From: Phycisphaerae bacterium
GTDB taxonomy: Bacteria; Planctomycetota; Phycisphaerae; UBA1845
Length of the DNA stretch: 64,000 nt
Assembly (NCBI GenBank): GCA_029260165.1
Contig: JAJDDT010000084.1
Coordinates: 1-64,000 of the forward strand
Reading direction: 5' to 3'
Shown: piece by piece, positions 16,674-25,932 of the stretch
Numbering within the stretch: position 1 is the first letter of the stretch
Layout of the letters: each line of letters opens with the position of its first letter
Made by a program: the position numbers and the translations under genes
The notes under the pieces: model-generated
Database searches by the model: none
What the model saw: only the letters and a program-made list of their open reading frames with translations
Told to the model about the DNA's origin: nothing

Positions 16674-18680
16674 ATGAGTTTGACAATTCGACAGACGATG
16701 GGATTCGGGGTTGCCTGCCTGATGCTCAGCAGTACCGGTATCGGACAGGAACGTCCCGGACAATCGCCCGCTGCGGACTCCGCCGCGAGCGAAGCCTTGG
16801 TGGAACCGTCGGTGAGTGGGGAAATCGACACCGCCCTGCTTCGGGCAATGATTGAGCAAATCAATCCGAACACAACCCCGAGCCCCGTCGCATATTCGCA
16901 GCCCGATCGCGGTCCGGTTGGGCCTCAGCCAGCATCGCCGATTCTCGACGCCGCCACAACGCGGGTCAGCGTGCAGGCGTTGCTGACAGACAACAAGGGC
17001 GAACCGTTGGCCGGTTCGACAGTTAATCTGTCGTTCAGTGTTTACGACGGCATTGGTGCGGTTGTCGATGGTCCGATTGCCCTGAACAACGTCGCAATTG
17101 ACGGCGGAGTTGTGAGCGTTCAGGTACCGGTGAGCACGGGTTCATTCGACGGTGGTGAGCGAAAGCTTGGAATGAGCGTGAACGGAGCGGCGGAGCTGGC
17201 CCCACGCGTACCGTTGACCGCGGTTCCATACGCCTACCGCGTCAACCGCGTCGCGAGCGAGGAACTGGACGACGCGATTCTGTTGGGCGGACCGGGTGCG
17301 AATGGGGAATTGACGGTTTACAATAATGATTTCGGGCAACGCGAAACCATTGAGCTGGACGGTCGCAATAATCAGATTGAGACCTTTGAAGACGATGGTC
17401 TGATGTCAATGAGGGCCGGTGGCTTCAAATCCGGATTCATCGAACTTTTCGACCGCAACGTCGAAGAAAGCAATGACCGAACCGTCCATATCCTGGCCGG
17501 CAATACCGATGGTGGGAAGGTTTTTCTCTCTGACGCGGACGGGGCGAGACACTTGTCAATGCTCGGCGAGACGGGAACCGTCAATCTCGAAGACGGCGTC
17601 TATATGTTTGAGACGCTGGGCGGCGAGCTGAACGCGAGCCTGGTCTCGGGCTCGTTTGGTGGTCAGCTACGGGTTACTGACCCGCTTGGCAACAATGGGG
17701 TGCTGATTTCCGGAAACCCGTTGACGGGCGGTGGATTCGCGGAATTCTATCAGAACGACGGCGGCATCGGCCTGCAGCTCATCGCAGAAGCGGTGACCGG
17801 CAGTCTTTTTTCCATGAATGACAGCAGCGGCGGAACGACCATCACCCTCGACAGTCAGGACGTCTCCGGCGGTGGCGCGTTGGCATCCTTCGAGAACAGC
17901 AACCACGACACAACCATTAGCCTCGACGCGGACGTCACCGACGCAGGCGAAATCCGCATGCGCGATGCCACGCAACGAAACACACTCAAACTGTCCGCCG
18001 ACGCACCGGGAAACGACATCGCTCGCGTCACCCTCACTGACGGCGACTCCGATACGTTGGCGCTTTTCTCACATAGTAATTTCGGCTCGTGCCTTGAAAT
18101 GTCCGACATCGACGGAACAAACACCATCTCCCTGTTCTCAAGTTGGTCGGGCGGTGAGGACGGTGGCGGTAGAATTATCATCCGTGATCCAGCAGGTAGT
18201 AGATCTATTGACCTCAACGCCGAGACTGGCGTTACCAAGACGCCGGTTCTGGAAATCACCGGCGGAGCAGACCTGTCCGAGCAATTCGACGTTCAAGGTG
18301 GCGATGCACTACCGGGCACGGTCGTTTGCATCGACGTTGCCAATCCGGGCCAACTCATTGTGTGCGACGAGTCCTACAACCGGACGGTGGCGGGCATTGT
18401 CAGTGGCGCGGGCGGCGTCAAGACCGGCATGTTGATGGGACAACGCGGTAGCTTGGCTAACGGCGCGCTACCGGTCGCGCTCACGGGCCGTGTTTACGTT
18501 CGGGCAGATGCGTCATCCGGTTCCATTCAACCGGGCGACCTGCTCACCACCTCCGATCGGACGGGATATGCGATGAAAGTCTCCGACCACAACCGTGCCC
18601 AGGGTGCCATCATCGGCAAAGCCATGACCGAACTGTGCGACGACACCGGATTGGTTCTGGTTCTCGTCAGCCTCCAGTAG
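16674..18680 (+). CDS. Exported repetitive protein with phage-tail-like C-terminal domain
   Basis: ATG 16674 follows GGAG and starts a signal peptide (TIRQTMGFGVACLMLSSTGIG). The mature part of the 668-residue product has a beta-rich N-terminal domain (VSVQALLTDNKGEPLAG...VPYAYRVN) that also occurs ahead of fibre-like regions in other bacterial secreted proteins. A long Asp/Gly/Ser-rich repeat region follows (about 200-520), with recurrent ISLFSSW- or ITLDSQD-type strands suggesting a beta-helix or trimeric fibre. The conserved end is ALTGRVYVRAD...IQPGDLLTTSDRTGYAMKV. No catalytic residues are assigned. It is probably a surface fibre, and the M43-like protease follows 30 bases later. Confidence 0.6.
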   Translation: MSLTIRQTMGFGVACLMLSSTGIGQERPGQSPAADSAASEALVEPSVSGEIDTALLRAMIEQINPNTTPSPVAYSQPDRGPVGPQPASPILDAATTRVSVQALLTDNKGEPLAGSTVNLSFSVYDGIGAVVDGPIALNNVAIDGGVVSVQVPVSTGSFDGGERKLGMSVNGAAELAPRVPLTAVPYAYRVNRVASEELDDAILLGGPGANGELTVYNNDFGQRETIELDGRNNQIETFEDDGLMSMRAGGFKSGFIELFDRNVEESNDRTVHILAGNTDGGKVFLSDADGARHLSMLGETGTVNLEDGVYMFETLGGELNASLVSGSFGGQLRVTDPLGNNGVLISGNPLTGGGFAEFYQNDGGIGLQLIAEAVTGSLFSMNDSSGGTTITLDSQDVSGGGALASFENSNHDTTISLDADVTDAGEIRMRDATQRNTLKLSADAPGNDIARVTLTDGDSDTLALFSHSNFGSCLEMSDIDGTNTISLFSSWSGGEDGGGRIIIRDPAGSRSIDLNAETGVTKTPVLEITGGADLSEQFDVQGGDALPGTVVCIDVANPGQLIVCDESYNRTVAGIVSGAGGVKTGMLMGQRGSLANGALPVALTGRVYVRADASSGSIQPGDLLTTSDRTGYAMKVSDHNRAQGAIIGKAMTELCDDTGLVLVLVSLQ

Positions 18681-18710
18681 TCGTCCATCACAACAACCGG
18701 AGGTAATACA

Positions 18711-19883
18711 ATGGTACGCAAACAAACGATAACCGCATTGGCTGTTGTCCTCGGATGTGCAACGTTGGCGAGCGCAGACGACGTGGCCCGGATTTTCCTG
18801 TCCTACAAGGTCGTCCTGAACCCAGCCAACGGCAACCGACCCGACGACGGCAACGGCAACGAAATCACCAACGCCCAGATCGACGAATCCATCGACGAAA
18901 TGAACGCGCTGCAGGAAACCTATTTCCGCGGGCACCGGTTCGCACGTCTGGCCACCATCACCGAAGTCGGAGGACAGGGTCAAATGAACGGCCCAAGCCA
19001 ATACTACAACACCGATTTCTTTGGTGACAACGGCAGCGCCCTGAAAGACCAGATGCAGGCGGACGCCATCGCGAATCCCAACCAATATGGGTGGCGAAAC
19101 GACGCCATCAACATCTACATGACCAACGGCATCTGTGGAGGTATCTGCTCGTTCCCCGGCGGAGGTGACGAAATCATCATCGTCGGCGGGTGTTCGTCGG
19201 ACAACGGACCGCTGCAAATGCACGAAGTCGGCCACTATTTCGACCTGTGTCACACGCAGGGCTGTCCCTGTGCCAGTTGCAATCCGGACGGTACCGGGCA
19301 ATGCCACACGACGCCCGGCAACGACAGCATCAGCGACACGCTGCCCGATCTGCAGTGCTGGGATCAGGACGACATCGCCAATTGGTCGTTTGGCGTGAAC
19401 TACGATCAACTGTCACTTGCCAATCAACGGCGCGTTGACGACTCGTTTATGAACTCCATGTCGTACCACGACGACGAGTTACGTCTCACCGAGCTACAGC
19501 TCGATGTCTGGGCGGACATCTCGAATACCGACCGCGCGAACGTCATTGACGCACGGACAATCTTCGCCGAGGCGTCACCGTTTCTCGGCAGCGGAACAAG
19601 CACCGATCCGTACAACACGCTGGCACGCGCGGTGAACGCTGCCGGTAATTTTCGTGACGATATCATTATCCTTCGTCCAGGCTCGTTCAACGAATCCATC
19701 ATCATCGACAAGCAACTGACCCTCCGCGCCACGCGGCGGGGATCAGTCATCATCGGAGCGAACACCGCCGCTTCGAGCACGACCCCCCTGCCGTTCGAAT
19801 TTCAACTACAGGAATTGCTCAAAAAGTCGCCGCGACTGCTCGAAAAGTCACCGGACACCAGACTCGATTTTGCAGGAGAGTAG
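18711..19883 (+). CDS. Exported M43-like (pappalysin-type) zinc metalloprotease
   Basis: The 390-residue product starts with a signal peptide (cleavage near residue 22). The metzincin zinc site is HEVGHYFDLCH (H171, E172, H175, H181), and a Met-turn-like NSMSYHDD lies about 85 residues later. Both fit the M43 pregnancy-associated plasma protein/cytophagalysin family. Cys-rich CSFPGGG and GCPCASCNPDGTGQC segments flank the site. After the catalytic part, the last 80 residues begin the fold of a parallel beta-helix (DPYNTLARAV...IIIDKQLTLRA) but stop after about two turns. CCGGAGG precedes ATG 18711. It lies in a run of exported proteins downstream of the sigma gene. Confidence 0.82.
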   Translation: MVRKQTITALAVVLGCATLASADDVARIFLSYKVVLNPANGNRPDDGNGNEITNAQIDESIDEMNALQETYFRGHRFARLATITEVGGQGQMNGPSQYYNTDFFGDNGSALKDQMQADAIANPNQYGWRNDAINIYMTNGICGGICSFPGGGDEIIIVGGCSSDNGPLQMHEVGHYFDLCHTQGCPCASCNPDGTGQCHTTPGNDSISDTLPDLQCWDQDDIANWSFGVNYDQLSLANQRRVDDSFMNSMSYHDDELRLTELQLDVWADISNTDRANVIDARTIFAEASPFLGSGTSTDPYNTLARAVNAAGNFRDDIIILRPGSFNESIIIDKQLTLRATRRGSVIIGANTAASSTTPLPFEFQLQELLKKSPRLLEKSPDTRLDFAGE

Positions 19884-19955
19884 GCGATGGAGACGAGAAC
19901 GAAAATCAAATTACCTCTGACACACCGGCCAATCACGCCGGCGGGAGTTCGATTC

Positions 19956-21281
19956 ATGAAATCATCAACGTGCATCATCGCGATCGTGGTCGCGGCGTCA
20001 GCCATCCAATCCCGCGCCGAAATCACGGTCCCACCCGGTTTTCAGGAGCGACTGCTCGGTGGGCCAGTCCTACACTCCAACGAGCTGCGCATCGAAGGCA
20101 TTCGCATCCCGTCATACGGAAACGGTGCGATGAGCGCGCACAACGACAATGGCCAACTGACCCTCCTGCGTTACGACGAAAACGGTGTGCAAGATTTCGG
20201 AACGCTCACCGGCTATGTGGACCAGGACTTCGTCATGGACATCAAGTTTGACGAATTCGATGTCGTCGGAAACCTGCTGTGGGGGTCGTTTCGCGTCCAG
20301 GGCGTCGATGCAGACCCCGGTGCAAACGACCTCATCAAAATCGCCTCCAACGGCGACGCAGCCGTCTCGGAATCAATCCCCGGATTCGTCGGATCGCGCA
20401 TGGCCATCTCACCGGGGCTGAACGGATACACACCGGGTGCCTACCTGTACGACGGCGATTTGACCGGCGGCACGCACTTCTACCATTTCGATGGCGACGT
20501 CACCCTCCTGCACAACGACCTCGTCCCGCCGGGACGAACCGACCTCGATCCGCAGGGAATGGAATTTGATCCGAACGGCGGTTTTGGCGATCTGCTCGTC
20601 ATCGTCGACTCAGACGACCACGACCAGGTCAGCGCCATCTACGGCCTCAAATCCAATCTCAACTGGGTCACATTCGTCAATCCGGTCGCCCTGAATCTCC
20701 GCAACTACCGCGGAATGGCCTTCAGCAAGGGAGGCGATTTCCCGCCCAGGCTCTTCGTCACCGAACGCGTCGGCAACTCGGTATACGCCGTCGCCGGCAA
20801 TGGCACACACACCCTGTTCGCCTCAGGATTCACCCAGATCGGCGACATCGCCATCACCCCCGACGGCAACCAGATGTACGTCGTCGACACCGCCGGCGTA
20901 CACCTGATCGACCGTGCGCCACCCTCCGGCACGCTCGCCGAATGCGTCAGCGTCGCCTCCGGTGTCGGGACCGCCGCCTCCCCCAACGCGCTGGTGAGCG
21001 TCGGACAACCCGTCATCGGAGCGAGCATCGCCGGTGGAATGACCGCGCGGTTCGGATTCGCGTTCTGCCTCACACCTGCCGGACCCGTCCCGATGATTCC
21101 CGGTGACTGCGACCAGGACGGCGACGTTGACCTGGCGGACTACGCCTGTTTCAGCAATTGCGTGTCAGGGCCGGGTGGACCGGTCGGTGTCGACTGTAAT
21201 ACGTTTGACCTCGACAGTGACGCCGACATCGACCTGCTCGACTGGCAAAGATTTCAAAGCATCTTCACAGGACAGCTGTAG
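19956..21281 (+). CDS. Exported beta-propeller-like protein with dockerin-like EF-hand tail
   Basis: ATG 19956, after GGGAG, gives 441 residues with a standard signal peptide (KSSTCIIAIVVAASAIQSRA). An upstream ATG at 19887 also has a good AGGAG, so a longer leader cannot be excluded. The body has repeated blades of the SMP-30/NHL type (GDIAITPDGNQMYVVDTAG, RGMAFSKGGDFPPRLFVTE). The last 60 residues hold two calcium-binding loops, DCDQDGDVDLADY and DLDSDADIDLLDW, the dockerin-like tail common in Phycisphaerae secreted proteins. Function is unknown; adhesion or carbohydrate-related roles are possible. Confidence 0.65.
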   Translation: MKSSTCIIAIVVAASAIQSRAEITVPPGFQERLLGGPVLHSNELRIEGIRIPSYGNGAMSAHNDNGQLTLLRYDENGVQDFGTLTGYVDQDFVMDIKFDEFDVVGNLLWGSFRVQGVDADPGANDLIKIASNGDAAVSESIPGFVGSRMAISPGLNGYTPGAYLYDGDLTGGTHFYHFDGDVTLLHNDLVPPGRTDLDPQGMEFDPNGGFGDLLVIVDSDDHDQVSAIYGLKSNLNWVTFVNPVALNLRNYRGMAFSKGGDFPPRLFVTERVGNSVYAVAGNGTHTLFASGFTQIGDIAITPDGNQMYVVDTAGVHLIDRAPPSGTLAECVSVASGVGTAASPNALVSVGQPVIGASIAGGMTARFGFAFCLTPAGPVPMIPGDCDQDGDVDLADYACFSNCVSGPGGPVGVDCNTFDLDSDADIDLLDWQRFQSIFTGQL

Positions 21282-21284
21282 CCG

Positions 21285-21337
21285 AAAAAACGCCACAACC
21301 TCGATGGCGGATGTCGGCGTCAATCGCCGGCATCCGC
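21285..21337. terminator. Convergent terminator region
   Basis: Between two convergent genes, 21307-21337 forms a 13-pair stem (GCGGATGTCGGCG with CGCCGGCATCCGC, one G-T pair) with a 5-base loop that ends the plus-strand unit. On the minus strand a shorter CGCCA...TGGCG stem followed by six T (21285-21309) can end the cytochrome transcript. The large stem overlaps the last codons of the cytochrome gene. Confidence 0.6.
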
Positions 21338-23257
21338 TTTGTCATCAGCCTGCCTGTCACCATGCTCCCGCTCATACATGTCTGCCGGCATCCTGCCGGA
21401 AATCCACGCGGGATTCATCGGATAAACACTCGGGCTGAAGATCACACCATAAACATGCCAGACCAGAATCGCCAACGTCGCAAGCCACGCTTCGTAGTAA
21501 TGAACCACCTGCAGGACATCGAGAAGTCCCAATGAAAAACCCCATGACTCGATAAAAAAATCGTCAAACCACAATGGAACCCCTGTTCCGACCATGATCA
21601 CCACCCCCCACATCAGCGCCCAATACTCACATTTTTCCATGTATGTGAATCGCCCAAAACGAGGTGCCCCGGCTCGACGTCCGACAAGGTAACGCAGATT
21701 CTCCCGGACCAGTCCAAAATCACGCCCGGACCAGATCATGTCACGAAGAAATCCACGACCCCGCTCAGTCAGCAGATACACCCCGTGCCAAACACTCCAG
21801 CCAAGAAACACAACCGCAAAAAACCGATGCAGCGGACCACGGTAAAGAAAACCTGCACCGCTTCCCCAGCCAAACAACCAATCAACCCAAAACGCTTCGC
21901 TAAAACGCAACGCAAATCCCGTGACCACCAGGCCGATAAAGGAAATCATCAGAATCCAATGCTGAATCGTCTCCCCGACCGTCATGCGAATAATTGATCT
22001 TTTCGACATCATCTTTGTCGTGTGACGCACCCAATGCAAAATGTCATGAACAAGCATCGCGCCGATCGCCAACACAATCACAAACAGATAGATTCCCGCG
22101 AACAAATGCGACCAACTGCCCGGCTCATCGACCATCGCATGGTGCATCGACATCTTCGCCCGCACCTCCGAAATACCCGGATGACAGGACGAACAGGTCT
22201 CCCGAACCTGGCTCGGATGAACCGATGACTGAGGATCATCAATCGCCCGGATGCTGTGCACACCGTGACACGCGATACAGTTAGCCACATGAACACGTCC
22301 GGACTTCCGCTTCAAACCGTGATAGGGATCAACAAATGATCGCAAGTGCGGATCGGACCGCCCCGCACGTTCCGCCAGAATCGGCGAACCGTGGCAACGA
22401 TTACAGGTGTGAATCGCAAGATTGTTCGCACTCACTGTCGATTTCGAATCGCTCGGTGGGGCAATATGATGTTCCCCGTGACACTGCGTGCAATTGGGGG
22501 CGTGAAAATCACCGGAACGAACCAGTTGGCCATGAATCCCTTGCCAATACTCGTTCAGAGTCTCGACGTGGCACGCGCCGCACGTCCCCGGAATCCCAAA
22601 GTAATTCGTCGCAGACTCCGGGTTCGCCGCGTCCAATATCAAATGCGCACTTGGCGCTCCACCCTCACCGACCGACCCGTGACAATCAACGCAGGTCGCC
22701 GCTTCGCTGTTGCCACGATCAGCCAACTGGGCATGGATGCTTGAACTGAACAGGGAAACATGCTCCGAACTGAGGCGAAGGTTCCGCCCCGCCATCTCGT
22801 CGTCGGCGTGGCAGACGATGCACTTCCGGGACACGTTCGACCGGTGCGTGGCGGACGCAGCGTCCGTGGCCCCCGAAATTCCGTGCGTCCCGTGGCAATC
22901 CCGACAATTTGGAACATCCGAGTGCGAACCAACCAGACCCCGGCCATGCTGTATGTATATGTCTGCAACATCTTCGTGACACTCGCCGCAGTCCACCGGA
23001 CCAGCAGGCCCGACATGCCGAAGACTGCCCGCATCAACCAGCTCCGCGCCGGAAACCGAGACGTGACAGTCGGTGCACGACAAACCCCTGTGCACCGACC
23101 CGGAAACAAGGTCCCCATACGTCGTCACATCCTCGCCCTGTCGCGTCGTCGCATGACAGGCGATGCATCCATCGCCATGTGTGTTATCGACCGCCGGCGC
23201 ACCCCATGAACAGGAGCAGGAAAATACAAATGCCACAATCAATCGCGCCACCGACAT
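21320..23257 (-). CDS. Undecaheme cytochrome c fused to a membrane cytochrome b
   Basis: From the ATG at 23257 the 645-residue product has a signal peptide, then about 365 residues with eleven CxxCH motifs (for example CIACH, CTDCH, CGECH, CRDCH, CSSCH), so up to eleven c-type hemes. The last 260 residues have five membrane segments with His residues placed as in the b-type subunit of formate dehydrogenase (HWILMISFIGLVVTGFALRF, HVYGVIFSP). Such a fusion could pass electrons between the quinone pool and periplasmic acceptors. An ATG at 23290 is also open but puts charged residues before the signal. The GlcG/HbpS-like gene is transcribed divergently 182 bases away. Confidence 0.88.
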   Translation of the reverse strand: MSVARLIVAFVFSCSCSWGAPAVDNTHGDGCIACHATTRQGEDVTTYGDLVSGSVHRGLSCTDCHVSVSGAELVDAGSLRHVGPAGPVDCGECHEDVADIYIQHGRGLVGSHSDVPNCRDCHGTHGISGATDAASATHRSNVSRKCIVCHADDEMAGRNLRLSSEHVSLFSSSIHAQLADRGNSEAATCVDCHGSVGEGGAPSAHLILDAANPESATNYFGIPGTCGACHVETLNEYWQGIHGQLVRSGDFHAPNCTQCHGEHHIAPPSDSKSTVSANNLAIHTCNRCHGSPILAERAGRSDPHLRSFVDPYHGLKRKSGRVHVANCIACHGVHSIRAIDDPQSSVHPSQVRETCSSCHPGISEVRAKMSMHHAMVDEPGSWSHLFAGIYLFVIVLAIGAMLVHDILHWVRHTTKMMSKRSIIRMTVGETIQHWILMISFIGLVVTGFALRFSEAFWVDWLFGWGSGAGFLYRGPLHRFFAVVFLGWSVWHGVYLLTERGRGFLRDMIWSGRDFGLVRENLRYLVGRRAGAPRFGRFTYMEKCEYWALMWGVVIMVGTGVPLWFDDFFIESWGFSLGLLDVLQVVHYYEAWLATLAILVWHVYGVIFSPSVYPMNPAWISGRMPADMYEREHGDRQADDKADAGD

Positions 23258-23439
23258 AGGAACCTCGTCCGAAACATTATAAGCATCCAACGGTTTTTTT
23301 TCGACCAGCCGCCCCCCTACGCAGGTCGCAGGTTTGCACCGAAGTCACACGCTGCCTTGCGGATTCTGCCACACCCCCCTACTCTCCCTCCAACCGAGAG
23401 TTATTCTGAATCTCATTCGCACGACAGAGAGGAATCCTG

Positions 23440-23844
23440 ATGGCAGACATCTCACTCGAACAGGCAAAGGCGGTTGTCTCAGCCGCCATCGAAAAATCGC
23501 AATCCATCAACGTCAAAATGGACATCGCCGTCGTCGACGCAGGCGCGAATCTCAAGGCGTTCGCACGCATGGACGACGCATGGCTCGGTTCGATCGACAT
23601 CGCCATCAAAAAGGCACGAACCGCTCGATTCTTCAACATGAACACCGGTGACATCGGCGGACTGTCACAACCAGGCGGCGCGCTCTACAACATCGAGCAT
23701 TCCAACAACGGATTGATCACCTTCCCGGGAGGCGTCCCGCTAAAAAACGCCAATGGCGATATCATTGGCGCCGTCGGCGTCTCCGGCAGCACCGTCGAAG
23801 ACGACCACACCGTCGCCTCCCACGCCGCAGCCACAGTCGGCTAG
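23440..23844 (+). CDS. GlcG/HbpS family protein (DUF336)
   Basis: The 134-residue protein spans one whole GlcG/HbpS domain: VDAGANLKAFARMDDAWLGSIDIAIKKARTA, then GGVPL, then GDIIGAVGVSGS, which is the family signature. Members include the heme-binding HbpS of Streptomyces and GlcG proteins of unknown role. No signal peptide is present, so it is probably cytoplasmic. It is divergent from the multiheme cytochrome, which makes a heme-related role attractive but unproven. Start ATG 23440, after GGAATCCTG. Confidence 0.88.
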   Translation: MADISLEQAKAVVSAAIEKSQSINVKMDIAVVDAGANLKAFARMDDAWLGSIDIAIKKARTARFFNMNTGDIGGLSQPGGALYNIEHSNNGLITFPGGVPLKNANGDIIGAVGVSGSTVEDDHTVASHAAATVG

Positions 23845-23888
23845 CACTTCATGGCAGATGATTGGATGCCTCACCAGCACGCGGGTCC

Positions 23889-23964
23889 CCCACTTCTTTG
23901 CGGGTGGCCCACCTCTTTGCGGGTGGCCCACCTCTTTGCGGGTGGCCCACCTCTTTAGAGGTGG
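23889..23964 (+). repeat. 19-bp tandem repeat, four copies
   Basis: Four end-to-end units of CCCACCTCTTTGCGGGTGG occur, with one change in the first unit. The last unit reads CCCACCTCTTTAGAGGTGG and is the same as the interspersed family B hairpin. It looks like a local amplification of a family B element. Confidence 0.9.
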
Positions 23965-23985
23965 GGGACTCGATTGCTGGTTGGG

Positions 23986-24022
23986 AATCGACTCCCCCAC
24001 GGCCAAAGCCATGGGCCACCCA
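23986..24022 (+). repeat. Interspersed hairpin repeat, family B
   Basis: ATCGACTCCCCCACGGC, then a CAAA loop, then GCCATGGGCCACCC. The same framework recurs at 34131 and 50085 with a different stem (CTC/GAG) or loop (TGAA, TAAA). Confidence 0.8.
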
Positions 24023-24141
24023 ACCACCAGGCGTCGGGTAACGAAGCACCGGCAATTCGCACATGTGTTCGAGCACCCCACCCGGTAGCGCCTGCTTGCC
24101 GATACCGCAATAAAGTCGTAATTTAATCATACGCTCATTGC

Positions 24142-24170
24142 TTGACAGTTCGCGGCTTGGTTGATATCCT
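24142..24170 (+). promoter_or_regulatory. Sigma-70-type promoter of the FG-GAP gene
   Basis: TTGACA at 24142-24147, a 17-base spacer and TATCCT at 24165-24170. Predicted transcription starts near 24177, which leaves about 43 bases before ATG 24220 and argues against the longer reading frame that begins at 24142. Confidence 0.65.
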
Positions 24171-24219
24171 GCACTCGTGCTTTCAATTCCGTAGGCTCAA
24201 TGGGTCGGGAACCATCATC

Positions 24220-25932
24220 ATGCGTCAGCGCCAGTTGCCGTTCTCAGCCGTCGTCTCGAGGACGATCGCCTCCTGTATCTCGTTCTGTATCACGGTCGTT
24301 GCCACATCGGCGGCTGATGCGCAACTGAATTTCCAGGAGGTCGCCCAATCCAGCGGCTTTGAAAGCTACCAGGGATCCCACGGGATGGGAGCGGGGGTGG
24401 CAGCCGCTGATTTCGACAACGACGGTGATATCGACCTGTTCGTCCCAACCGGGGGCGGCGTCCGCAGCCAACTGTACCGCAACACCGGGACCGGAGGATT
24501 CGAGGAAATTTCCGCAAGCGTTGGCATCAATTCGTTCGATCGGGACCGGGCCGCGATCTGGTTCGACTATGACGGTGATCACCAGCTCGACCTTCTTATC
24601 GTTGGTGATTGTTACGATCGAAGCAATTTCGTCCAATGCCAGCAGGACACAACCCTGAAACTGTTCCGGCAGGTTTCCGTTGGATCCTTTGTGGACGCAA
24701 CGACAATCTCGGGGCTGACTCGCCATCTGGTGGCAGACAGTGACGAGCATGTGGGCGGGCTGAGTGCGGGCGACCTCAACGGCGACGACTATCTCGACGT
24801 TTTCATCGCGTTTTGGAATACGGGACCAAGCTGGCTTCTGTTGAGTCAGAACGGACAGTCGTTTGATCTCCTCAATTTTAGTGACGCCACACATTCCCAG
24901 GGAGAACACAACTGGCAACCGATCATCCTCGATTTCAACGACGACGGTTTCCAGGACATTTTCACCGCCATTGATGCCGGACCCAATCACCTCTGGATCA
25001 ACGACGGGACCGGGCAGTTCACCGATCTCGCCCCGCAGTTCGGGGTCAACAGTGCGTGGAACGACATGGGCGTCGCAATCGGTGACTACGACAACGACCG
25101 CGATTTCGATATCCACATCTCTGAAATCACCTTCGGCAATGGTTCCCCCCGACACAACGTCCTGTATCGCAACGACAGCGGCGCTGGTTACAACGAGGTC
25201 GCCGAAACGCACAACGTGGACAATGGTGGATGGGCGTGGGGAACAACATTCCTGGATTGCGACAACGACCGGGATCTCGATCTGGCGGTCACCAATGGGT
25301 ATTACGATCCTCCGTGGTCAACGGATACGACGCGCCTTTTCCTGAACGACGGATCCGATTCCATTGTTTTTCAGGATGTTGCCTCCGCAGCCAATATGGC
25401 AGACCAGTTATGGGGAAGCAGTCTGATCGCCTTCGACTACGACCGCGATGGTGATCTTGACCTGACGCAGACATGTGCGAATGCAGGCCCAATTCGCCTC
25501 CTGCAGAATCAGTTGACAGAATCGCAACAATCAGGCGGCTGGCTCGTCGTCCGGCCCAGACAGCCAGGCCCGAACCATTTCGCCATTGGCGCGACCGTGC
25601 GGGTTCGCATTGGCAGCGAATGGATGGCAAGACCCATTCTTGCGGGCACGAGCTTGATGGGTCAGGAGCCGGCCGAGGCGTTCTTCGGTTTGGGCGACGC
25701 ATCCATCGTCGATCAGGTCTCCGTTGAATGGCCCGGCAGTGGCACGACCTCCATGTACGATGTTGCAACCAACCAGACCATGACGATGACCCCTGCCGAT
25801 GGGATTCCGGCTGCCTCGGAATGGGGATTGCTGATTCTTTCGCTCCTGCTCTCCTGCGCTGGAACACGCGTGTTTCGACAACGCAATGTGACGCCGACAC
25901 CAGCCACGCCCTATTCGCCCAGATACTCCTGA
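24220..25932 (+). CDS. Exported FG-GAP/ASPIC protein with IPTL-CTERM tail
   Basis: ATG 24220 gives 570 residues starting with a signal peptide (cleavage near ADAQ). At least seven DxDxDG-type calcium motifs follow (DFDNDGDIDLF, DYDGDHQLDLL, DLNGDDYLDVF, DFNDDGFQDIF, DCDNDRDLDLA and others), giving an FG-GAP/VCBS beta-propeller. An ASPIC/UnbV domain comes next (FAIGATVRVRIG, FFGLGDASIVDQVSVEWPGSG), as in CRTAC1-like proteins. The end, IPAASEWGLLILSLLLSC...FRQR, matches IPTL-CTERM sorting tails. It is probably a surface-anchored, calcium-stabilised adhesin-like protein. Its last 22 bases overlap the convergent gene. Confidence 0.88.
   Translation: MRQRQLPFSAVVSRTIASCISFCITVVATSAADAQLNFQEVAQSSGFESYQGSHGMGAGVAAADFDNDGDIDLFVPTGGGVRSQLYRNTGTGGFEEISASVGINSFDRDRAAIWFDYDGDHQLDLLIVGDCYDRSNFVQCQQDTTLKLFRQVSVGSFVDATTISGLTRHLVADSDEHVGGLSAGDLNGDDYLDVFIAFWNTGPSWLLLSQNGQSFDLLNFSDATHSQGEHNWQPIILDFNDDGFQDIFTAIDAGPNHLWINDGTGQFTDLAPQFGVNSAWNDMGVAIGDYDNDRDFDIHISEITFGNGSPRHNVLYRNDSGAGYNEVAETHNVDNGGWAWGTTFLDCDNDRDLDLAVTNGYYDPPWSTDTTRLFLNDGSDSIVFQDVASAANMADQLWGSSLIAFDYDRDGDLDLTQTCANAGPIRLLQNQLTESQQSGGWLVVRPRQPGPNHFAIGATVRVRIGSEWMARPILAGTSLMGQEPAEAFFGLGDASIVDQVSVEWPGSGTTSMYDVATNQTMTMTPADGIPAASEWGLLILSLLLSCAGTRVFRQRNVTPTPATPYSPRYS

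Larger units (their letters stand above)
23845..24219 (+). other. Intergenic region with hairpin repeats and a promoter
   Basis: These 375 bases hold no credible gene. They contain a four-copy 19-base tandem repeat, a separate family B hairpin, and a good sigma-70-type promoter near the right end for the FG-GAP gene. Confidence 0.6.

Noticed and set aside
23889-23964. CRISPR-like array
   Set aside because: Units abut with no spacers and are only 19 bases long; there are no cas genes in the window.
24142-24219. Longer N-terminus of the FG-GAP protein starting with TTG at 24142
   Set aside because: That TTG is the first part of a good TTGACA -35 box, and the extra residues would sit before a normal signal peptide.
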